Notes under the pieces: generated by a model
Seen by the model: only the letters and a program-made list of their open reading frames with translations
Databases searched by the model: none
What the model was told of the DNA's origin: nothing
Part shown: positions 1-7,358 of the stretch, in pieces
Layout of the letters: the number at the start of each line of letters is the position of its first letter
How positions within the stretch are numbered: position 1 is the first letter of the stretch
Position numbers and translations under genes: made by a program
Assembly (NCBI GenBank): GCA_029975415.1
Contig: JARKPE010000127.1
Span: 1-44,226, forward strand
DNA: 44,226 bases
Direction of reading: 5' to 3'
Source of the DNA: Dysgonamonadaceae bacterium
GTDB taxonomy: Bacteria > Bacteroidota > Bacteroidia > Bacteroidales > Dysgonomonadaceae

Positions 1-237
1 CTCACTTCTTTATTTCTCATTTCTCATTTCTCATTTCTCTTCCCACTCTGAAACAGAGTTACTGAAAAGTTCCCGCAGATTTTCGCAGATAATTTCGTGA
101 AGATTGGCGGTAAATTCTCAATTCTGAGCTCCTATTTCTAACTTCCGACTTCTGATTTCTCATTTCTTGACTAAAAGCTCACACTTTCCACTTTCTACCC
201 CCCCAATCTCCAACCTCTAACCTCCATTTTCCACTTC

Positions 238-876
238 TCATTTCTTATTTCTCATTTCTTCGCTCACGAATTCCATCAAAGCTTGTTCTTTGCGAAGTGT
301 TTCTTTTTCGATATGGTCGCATTTTTCGGAAAGCACTTTCACAAAACTTTCATCTTTGATGGAAGCAAGATTAATTCGAACGTTGAGCAAAGCTCCCAAC
401 ACCGCAGTTCGGCAAGTCATCATGGCTACACACCCATCGGTTATGGCATTTTTATTGCCATTTCGAGTGGTTTCACCGATCAAATCAAGCAACTCGAATG
501 CTCGCTCTGCGACTTCCATCGGAACCAATGCCGCCACTTTTGTGGCCTCTTGAATTTTTTCGCTGCGAAGCATCTTTTGTTCGTCGGTGTCTTTTGGCAA
601 CTTGAAAACTTGAAAAACAATATTGTAGGCTTCAGAATCGCGATCGATATCGTTCAAAAACTCTGTTCGAAGAGCCGCCGCTTTTGTGGCATTGCGTTGC
701 ATTGTTTCTTCTACGGCTAAGTAGTTTTTCTTCCCGATAGTAATATTTGCAAGCATTTCGGTCAATGCTGCGGCTATGGCACCATGAAGTGCCGATATGC
801 TTCCTCCACCCGGAACAGGTTCGTTATTGGCGGTTTTTTCGAGAAATTGTTTAAGGGTTAAGTCTTGTAAATTCAT
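238..876 (-). CDS. Formimidoyltetrahydrofolate cyclodeaminase / methenyl-THF cyclohydrolase (FTCD_C/FchA family)
   Basis: 212 aa ORF; MNLQDLTLKQFLEKTANNEPVPGGGSISALHGAIAAALTEMLANIT is the typical FTCD_C N-terminus; sits in a hut cluster. Confidence 0.9.
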   Translation of the reverse strand: MNLQDLTLKQFLEKTANNEPVPGGGSISALHGAIAAALTEMLANITIGKKNYLAVEETMQRNATKAAALRTEFLNDIDRDSEAYNIVFQVFKLPKDTDEQKMLRSEKIQEATKVAALVPMEVAERAFELLDLIGETTRNGNKNAITDGCVAMMTCRTAVLGALLNVRINLASIKDESFVKVLSEKCDHIEKETLRKEQALMEFVSEEMRNKK

Positions 877-912
877 AATGTTATTGGTTTATAAGTGAAA
901 AGTGAAAAGTTA

Positions 913-1272
913 TTATTTATCGAGATTCTTCTTTGCGGTTTTTACTGTTGAAACGAGTAGAGAGATTAGTTCAAGACAATCATTTTTCAGAGAATTAAAT
1001 GATTTATCGTCAATATATGTTGTGTCATAAAGTAGAGACAACCAATAAGTCGTTTCATTAGATTCTTTAAATGCAATACTCATTTTATTTATGAAGTCAG
1101 CCTTGCTTTGGCCAAACTCGGCTTCACGAATCAAAGCACCAATTGCCGTTCCACTTTTCATGACTTGACGACTTAAAACATATTCATTCCTGTTTTCCTG
1201 TAGGTATTGCGTAAGTTTCACAATTCTTATTGCAAATTCATAACTCTTGGTCTTTAAAATAGAATCCCTCAT
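913..1272 (-). CDS. Four-helix-bundle protein (S23 / 23S rRNA-intervening-sequence protein family)
   Basis: 119 aa; KSYEFAIRIVKLTQYL...LSRQVMKSGTAIGALIREAEFGQSKADFINKMSIAFKESNETTYWLSLL pattern typical of the family. Confidence 0.88.
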   Translation of the reverse strand: MRDSILKTKSYEFAIRIVKLTQYLQENRNEYVLSRQVMKSGTAIGALIREAEFGQSKADFINKMSIAFKESNETTYWLSLLYDTTYIDDKSFNSLKNDCLELISLLVSTVKTAKKNLDK

Positions 1273-1305
1273 ATTTTTCGTTTTTCGTTTTTCGTTTTTA
1301 GTTTT

Positions 1306-2556
1306 TCACTTTTCACTTTTCACTTTTATTTCCCCTCGTTTGATGACGGTATCCACGATATTCATACCTACATGATAAGGTAAAAATTTATAAGAAGAAA
1401 ATTGCAACAGAATCAGATCGCCTTGTTTTCCCACATCGATGCTTCCGATCCTATCGGCACGATCGATAGCAGCAGCACCGTTGATGGTCAAGGCTGTGAC
1501 GGCCTCTTCCGGTGAAAGTTGCATATAGATACACGCAAGTGCGAAAAGAAGCGGAACGGAGGCTGAGAAAGAACTTCCCGGATTGAAATCGGTAGCCAAA
1601 GCCACGATACATCCGGCGTCAATCATCTTGCGGGCGCGGGCATAAGGTTCACGAAGCGAAAACGCAGTCAGTGGAAGCAAAGTAGCAACAACGCCGGCGT
1701 CTGCCAACGCACGAATTCCTTCATCCGATGCTTTCAAAAGATGATCGGCCGAAAGGCAATGAAGCTCGGCTGCCAATTCGGCACCGGCCGTCGAAGCCAT
1801 TTCGTCGGCATGTATTTTCAATCGAAATCCCGTTTCTTTGGCAGCGTTCAGATATCGTCGCGATTGTTCGGCCGTAAAAACATTTTTTTCGCAGAAAATA
1901 TCCACACATTCGGCCAATTTTTCTTTGGCAACATGCGGCAACATTTCTCGAATTTGGAAATCGATGAAATCGTCTTCTCTGTTTCTCCATTCGGGAGGGA
2001 CGGCGTGCGCACCAAGATAAGTGGCGACAATATCCATCGGATGAGTTTGCTGCAAACGACGCATCACGCGAAGTTGTTTAAGTTCCGTTTCTCTGTCGAG
2101 CCCATATCCGCTTTTCCCCTCCACTGTGGTGATTCCAAGTTTCATCATGGCATCGAGTCTTTGCATTCCCAAATCGAAGAGGTCTTCTTCCGAAGCGGCG
2201 CGAGTCGCTTTTGTCGTATTGATGATGCCTCCGCCTCGCTGCATGATTTCCATGTAACTGTCGCCGCGCATTCGCCACGAAAATTCTTCTTCGCGATAGC
2301 CGCCGAATACGAAGTGTGTATGTGAATCCACGAAACCGGGCAATAATGCTTTGCGTTCGGCATGAATGACTTGATATTCGCTTTCATCAACAGGAATAGG
2401 TTCGTGTTGTCTCAAAACGTGCGTAATTATTCCATCGGTAACAATGACGGTAGCGTTTTCGATGATATGCAAGTCTGACATTTCATCGCCCCGTTTTCCG
2501 GCAAATCCACTGCAAGTTACCACCTGCGATGCGTTTTTTATGATAAGGTTGTTCAT
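1306..2556 (-). CDS. hutI: Imidazolonepropionase
   Basis: 416 aa amidohydrolase; VDSHTHFVFGGYREEEF, HADEMASTAGAELA, ATDFNPGSS motifs. Confidence 0.95.
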   Translation of the reverse strand: MNNLIIKNASQVVTCSGFAGKRGDEMSDLHIIENATVIVTDGIITHVLRQHEPIPVDESEYQVIHAERKALLPGFVDSHTHFVFGGYREEEFSWRMRGDSYMEIMQRGGGIINTTKATRAASEEDLFDLGMQRLDAMMKLGITTVEGKSGYGLDRETELKQLRVMRRLQQTHPMDIVATYLGAHAVPPEWRNREDDFIDFQIREMLPHVAKEKLAECVDIFCEKNVFTAEQSRRYLNAAKETGFRLKIHADEMASTAGAELAAELHCLSADHLLKASDEGIRALADAGVVATLLPLTAFSLREPYARARKMIDAGCIVALATDFNPGSSFSASVPLLFALACIYMQLSPEEAVTALTINGAAAIDRADRIGSIDVGKQGDLILLQFSSYKFLPYHVGMNIVDTVIKRGEIKVKSEK

Positions 2557-2560
2557 TCAA

Positions 2561-3166
2561 TCAATTTTCGGATTTGATGTTGGATAGCTCCACTTTCTTT
2601 TTCCACTCTATCCACCCCAAAATGGCCAAAACAAGAAAAACCGTGTATTGGATACCGGTAAAGTAAAGTCCTTGCGAAATGAAAATCGGTATGGAAACCA
2701 GGTCACCGATAATCCAAAACACCCAGTTTTCGGCTTTCTTTACAGCCATCAAAATGGTTGCTACAAGAAAAAAGGAAGTGTTGAACGAATCGATATATGG
2801 AAGATAGGAGTGCAGATAATCGGGATCGGTTTTGTTTGCTTCGCGTAGAACGAAAAATGCAGCGGCATATACAATAACGACCGAAACCCAAGACAAAACA
2901 TTTTGTTTAAATGTGTTTCGCGTAATTTGGAGCGACTCATTATTTGCGTCCGTGCGAGCCCACATGTACCAACCGTAGATGTTCGAAATAAGATAAACTA
3001 CGTTGATGCCGGCGTTGGCATACAATCGCGCCGCAAAACAAATATAAATGTAAATTAATACATTGGCTATCCCGAAAGGAAAAACGAGAATATTTTCTTT
3101 TCGAGCATACCAGACGCTTATAATGCCCAATAGGGCAGCAAACATTTCAATCCAATTCATCTGCAA
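2561..3166 (-). CDS. pnuC: PnuC-family (nicotinamide riboside/vitamin) transporter
   Basis: 201 aa multi-TM; MNWIEMFAALLGIISVWYARKENILVFPFGIANVLIYIYI...NIYGWYMW typical of PnuC; 4 bp from hutI start. Confidence 0.87.
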   Translation of the reverse strand: MQMNWIEMFAALLGIISVWYARKENILVFPFGIANVLIYIYICFAARLYANAGINVVYLISNIYGWYMWARTDANNESLQITRNTFKQNVLSWVSVVIVYAAAFFVLREANKTDPDYLHSYLPYIDSFNTSFFLVATILMAVKKAENWVFWIIGDLVSIPIFISQGLYFTGIQYTVFLVLAILGWIEWKKKVELSNIKSEN

Positions 3167-3196
3167 ATATTAAATTTCAGTGCATTTTGGCACAAT

Positions 3197-4096
3197 TCAT
3201 TCTTCCATGATGCGGGTTTCGAGTACCTGATTCATGCTGAAGTTTTCGAGGCCGAGATAATAAGCAGCTGTGTCCACCAGCGCTTCCATCGGTATCAATC
3301 CGATGACTTCGGCACCAATGATCGGCACTCCGTAACGATTGGCTTCGATGCGCACTAATTCATGTGCCCGATAAATGGCCGTTTTTGTGTAATCCGTCAA
3401 GTTCATCGATACCTGAGTAATGCCTCGATCTTCGAGCGCAACTCCCATCGCCTTGCAATAGCGTAATCCGCCACCGATATGACGAACTTTTTTGGCAATC
3501 GAATTTGCTATTTCCAAATTGGCCGTTCCCAAATTCACATTATAGGCAACCAACGGCATGCGTGCACCAATGGCTACGACACCGGCTGTCGGATGCCTTT
3601 CCGAAGGACCAAAATCGGGCTTCCATTCCTCTTGTTTTATCTTTTCGGCCATGCCCTCGAATTCACCCTTGCGAATAGCTGCCAGGTTTTCTCGATATGG
3701 CGCAGACGCCGATTTTTCATACAAAAAAACAGGCAGACGATATCGTTCTGCAACTATTTGTGCGACTTCTTTTGAAAGAGCTACAGCTTCGTCCTGCGTA
3801 ATATTGCGAATGGGAATAAACGGAATAACATCTACCGCTCCCATTCGAGGATGCTGACCATGATGTTTGGTCATATCGATCAGTTCCACGGCTTTGCCCA
3901 CAGCTTCAATTACTGCATTTTTCACATCTTCGGGTTCGCCAACCACGGTTACTACCAGTCGATTGTGATCTTCATCGTTGCTGTAATCGAGCAGCTTCAC
4001 GTTGCGTTTCCCCCGAAACGAATCGACAATCGCTTCGATTTTTTGTTTATCGCGTCCCTCACTGAAATTCGGGACACATTCGATGATTTTGTTCAT
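3197..4096 (-). CDS. ftcD: Glutamate formimidoyltransferase
   Basis: 299 aa; KIIECVPNFSEGRDKQKIEAIVDSFR...HHGQHPRMGAVDVIPFIPI. Confidence 0.95.
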   Translation of the reverse strand: MNKIIECVPNFSEGRDKQKIEAIVDSFRGKRNVKLLDYSNDEDHNRLVVTVVGEPEDVKNAVIEAVGKAVELIDMTKHHGQHPRMGAVDVIPFIPIRNITQDEAVALSKEVAQIVAERYRLPVFLYEKSASAPYRENLAAIRKGEFEGMAEKIKQEEWKPDFGPSERHPTAGVVAIGARMPLVAYNVNLGTANLEIANSIAKKVRHIGGGLRYCKAMGVALEDRGITQVSMNLTDYTKTAIYRAHELVRIEANRYGVPIIGAEVIGLIPMEALVDTAAYYLGLENFSMNQVLETRIMEE

Positions 4097-4205
4097 AACA
4101 GATTATAGATTTTAAGAGGTATTCGTCAAATTTTAAAATATGATTCCGATAAAAGTTATTCGCTGAAATTTATCGATCGAAATATTTTTATCGAAAGATG
4201 GAAAT

Positions 4206-4228
4206 TATTTTTGCCAATCGCAAAAATA
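4206..4228. promoter_or_regulatory. Perfect 9-bp stem hairpin between hutU and ftcD
   Basis: TATTTTTGC-CAATC-GCAAAAATA read directly. Confidence 0.6.
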
Positions 4229-4246
4229 GATGTTTTTCCATTACAA

Positions 4247-4310
4247 ATGAAAGACATCTTTCAATACTAATGAAAGATATGTTTGAAATAGCTTTCAATA
4301 CTATTGAGAG
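4247..4310. repeat. Palindromic array of alternating ATGAAAG / CTTTCAAT units overlapping the hutU stop codon
   Basis: ATGAAAG-acat-CTTTCAAT-acta-ATGAAAG-atatgtttgaaatag-CTTTCAAT-act-ATTGAGAG. Confidence 0.7.
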
Positions 4311-6286
4311 AGCACTTCGGCAAGCAATTTTTCGTCCGCCAAGTAAGGCTCGGTGATATGATATTCATCTGCATGCGACCGATTGAATTCCGATACTACA
4401 CTCATTGCGTTCGGATTTCGAGCCCACGACCGACGCGCAACGCCGCCCATCACGTCCCAAAGCATCGCAGAGCGAAGAATTTCATCTGCACGTTCACTGC
4501 CATCGCAAACCATTCCGAAGCCTCCGTTGATGGCTTTGCCAATACCTACACCACCACCGTTGTGTAACGTTACGAGGCTCATGCCGCGAGCACAGTTTCC
4601 GGCGAAACATTGCACGGCCATATCGGCCATCACATTGCTTCCGTCTTTGATGTTTGCCGTTTCGCGGAAAGGAGAATCGGCGCCACTCACATCGTGATGG
4701 TCGCGTCCAATCATTACGGGACCTATTTCTCCGTTCCGAACCATTTCGTTGAATTTCAGTGCTATTTTCAGACGGCCTTCTCCATCCTGATAGAGAATGC
4801 GCGCTTGAGTGCCCACCACAAGCCGATTTTTCTCTGCGTCGCGAATCCAAATCCAGTTATCTTTATCCTGACTGCGTCTGTTGGGATCGATGCAATCCAT
4901 AGCTGCACGATCGGTTTTGATCAAATCTTCATGTTTCCCGCTCAGGCAAACCCATCGAAAAGGTCCATAACCATAATCGAAGAGTTGCGGCCCCATGATG
5001 TCTTCCACATACGAAGGAAAGATAAATCCATCCTTGTCGTCGATTCCGTTTTTCGAAATCTCTTTCACGCCACTATCGTAAATTGCTTTCATGAACGAAT
5101 TGCCATAATCGAAAAAATAGGTGCCATGCGCAACCAGTTTTTTTACGACTTCGTAATGACGACGCAACGAAACATCAACCAATTCTCGAAAATGTTGTCG
5201 GTCTTCTTTTAACAGTCGCGTACGTTCTTCGTAGGTGATACCTGCCGGACAATAGCCCCCGGTATATACTTCGTGGCACGAAGTCTGATCGCTTAGCAAC
5301 TCGATAGGAATATGATTGCTTTCTGCATATTCCAATAAATCGACAATATTCCCGTGATAGGCAATCGAAAGAGGTTCTTTACGCACCATGGCTGCATGTG
5401 CGAGCCGAAAAGCTTCTTCTTTACTATCGGTTATTTGGTGTACCCATCCTTGCGAATGACGCGTTTGAATGCGCGACAAATCCACTTCGGCAATGATGGA
5501 TGCGGCACCGGCGATATCGGCCGCTTTGGGTTGTGCTCCGCTCATTCCGCCCAGTCCGGACGACACGAAAAGATGTCCGCGCAAGTCGTCATCGGGCGGA
5601 ATGCCCAATTTCATGCGACCGGCATTGAGCAGTGTGTTAAAAGTACCGTGAACAATGCCTTGCGGGCCGATGTACATCCAGCCGCCGGCAGTCATCTGAC
5701 CGTAATTTGCCACACCCATTTGCGCGGCAATTTCCCAATCGTTCTGATTGTCGAACTGTCCGACCATCATCGAGTTGGTGATAATTACGCGTGGCGCTTC
5801 GGGTTTCGATTTAAACAAACCGAGCGGATGTCCGCTTTCAACGACGAGTGTTTGATCTTGCGTCAGCTCTTCGAGATAAGCTTTGATGAGACGATATTGC
5901 ATCCAGTTTTGACAAACTTGACCGGTTTCGCCGTAGGTAACCAGCTCGTAGGGATAAAGCGCAATGTCGAAGCAAAGATTATTGTCGATCATCACCTGAA
6001 AAGCTTTTCCTTCGATACATTTTCCTTTGTATTCATCGACAGGCTTGGCTTTCAGATCATCTTCAGGACGATAGCGATATCCATAGATGCGGCCACGCGT
6101 TTTTAACTCGTCGAGAAATTCGAGAGCCAACTCTCGGTGCAATTCGGTTGGGATATAACGCAGGGCGTTTTTCAATGCAATTTCGGTTTGTGAGGGCGTC
6201 AAGCGAAAACCGCGATCGGGTGCGCGACGAATGCCTTCCTTAAATTCGGGATAAGGCGGCAGCTGAGACGATAAGGTTATTTTCAT
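4301..6286 (-). CDS. hutU: Urocanate hydratase
   Basis: 661 aa; GYRYRPEDDLKAKP, GQMTAGGWMYIGPQGIVHGT, SSGLGGMSGAQPKA, LHNGGGVGIGKAINGGFGMVCDGS. Confidence 0.95.
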   Translation of the reverse strand: MKITLSSQLPPYPEFKEGIRRAPDRGFRLTPSQTEIALKNALRYIPTELHRELALEFLDELKTRGRIYGYRYRPEDDLKAKPVDEYKGKCIEGKAFQVMIDNNLCFDIALYPYELVTYGETGQVCQNWMQYRLIKAYLEELTQDQTLVVESGHPLGLFKSKPEAPRVIITNSMMVGQFDNQNDWEIAAQMGVANYGQMTAGGWMYIGPQGIVHGTFNTLLNAGRMKLGIPPDDDLRGHLFVSSGLGGMSGAQPKAADIAGAASIIAEVDLSRIQTRHSQGWVHQITDSKEEAFRLAHAAMVRKEPLSIAYHGNIVDLLEYAESNHIPIELLSDQTSCHEVYTGGYCPAGITYEERTRLLKEDRQHFRELVDVSLRRHYEVVKKLVAHGTYFFDYGNSFMKAIYDSGVKEISKNGIDDKDGFIFPSYVEDIMGPQLFDYGYGPFRWVCLSGKHEDLIKTDRAAMDCIDPNRRSQDKDNWIWIRDAEKNRLVVGTQARILYQDGEGRLKIALKFNEMVRNGEIGPVMIGRDHHDVSGADSPFRETANIKDGSNVMADMAVQCFAGNCARGMSLVTLHNGGGVGIGKAINGGFGMVCDGSERADEILRSAMLWDVMGGVARRSWARNPNAMSVVSEFNRSHADEYHITEPYLADEKLLAEVLSQ

Positions 6287-6501
6287 TGTTCGAAGTACTA
6301 TTTAGAGGCATTCACTATATGTTTTTAGAAAAACACATTCAAATTCGAATGTTTTACGGAATTTCTTCACGAATAGCATTTTGTAAATCAATAATGCAAT
6401 ATAGAGTTAAAAATCCGATCGAAAACACACCGACGACAAATGTATGGAAATGTTTCTGAACAAAATGTTAAACAGAGAAAATTATTCTCACCCCTTAATT
6501 T

Positions 6502-6532
6502 TTTGCTGAACAATAAGGTTTGACTATCTTTG
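6502..6532 (+). promoter_or_regulatory. Bacteroidota-type promoter (-33 TTTG / N19 / -7 TATCTTTG) for cutC
   Basis: TTTG 6502-6505, 19-nt spacer, TATCTTTG 6525-6532; places the TSS downstream of the ORF track's TTG start and supports the 6571 ATG. Confidence 0.7.
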
Positions 6533-6570
6533 CGCTATCTCTTACCAAAAAAGTCAAGAATCATTTTAGG

Positions 6571-7320
6571 ATGAACTACAAACTCGAAATTTGCGCCAAC
6601 TCTGTAGAAAGTTGCATCGAAGCACAGCGCGGAGGTGCTTTCCGTGTTGAATTGTGTGCCGCTATTCCCGAAGGCGGAACAACACCATCGTACGGTTCTA
6701 TCCTGACGACACGTGAAAAACTTCACGAAACCAAACTGCATGTGATTATTCGTCCGCGAAGTGGCGATTTTCTTTACAGCGAAATCGAGCAGGAAATCAT
6801 GTTGAAAGATATCCTATTGTGCAGAAAATCGGGCGTTGACGGCATCGTAATCGGGTGTCTCACACCTGAAGGTGATGTGGATATGGAGCTCAATAAAAAA
6901 TTGATCGATGCAGCCGGTGAAATGAGTGTAACATTTCACAGAGCGTTTGACATGTGTCGTGATCCGTTCGATAGTTTGGAAAACATCATTACTCTCGGGT
7001 GCAGCAGAATATTGACTTCTGGCCAACAACCTACGGCAGAGCAAGGCATTCCTCTGATCAAAAAATTAATCGAACAGGCTAACAATCGTATTATCATCAT
7101 GCCCGGTAGCGGCATCAACGAAAATAATATTCGAAAAATAGCTACTGAAACCGGAGCTCAGGAATTTCATCTTTCTTTGCGTAACAAAGTCCCCGGTAAA
7201 ATGACGTATCGAAATCCTTCGGTTTCGATGGGGGGAACGAACATAACAATCGACGAATATCAACAAGATGTTACCGATGCCCATCGCGTATCAAAAGCAC
7301 TTGCTGCTCTTTCTGATTAA
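6571..7320 (+). CDS. cutC: CutC family protein (copper homeostasis protein CutC, TIM barrel)
   Basis: MNYKLEICANSVESCIEAQRGGAFRVELCAAIPEGGTTPSYG...FHRAFDMCRD...MPGSGINENN. Confidence 0.93.
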   Translation: MNYKLEICANSVESCIEAQRGGAFRVELCAAIPEGGTTPSYGSILTTREKLHETKLHVIIRPRSGDFLYSEIEQEIMLKDILLCRKSGVDGIVIGCLTPEGDVDMELNKKLIDAAGEMSVTFHRAFDMCRDPFDSLENIITLGCSRILTSGQQPTAEQGIPLIKKLIEQANNRIIIMPGSGINENNIRKIATETGAQEFHLSLRNKVPGKMTYRNPSVSMGGTNITIDEYQQDVTDAHRVSKALAALSD

Positions 7321-7358
7321 TATCTCATTTTTCAATTTATTTTAATATTATCCGATAC

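Noticed and set aside
3167-3196. THI or other riboswitch in front of pnuC
   Set aside because: Gap is only 30 bp and contains no recognisable aptamer.
5354-6106. 250-aa plus-strand ORF inside hutU
   Set aside because: Antisense to the well-supported hutU frame.
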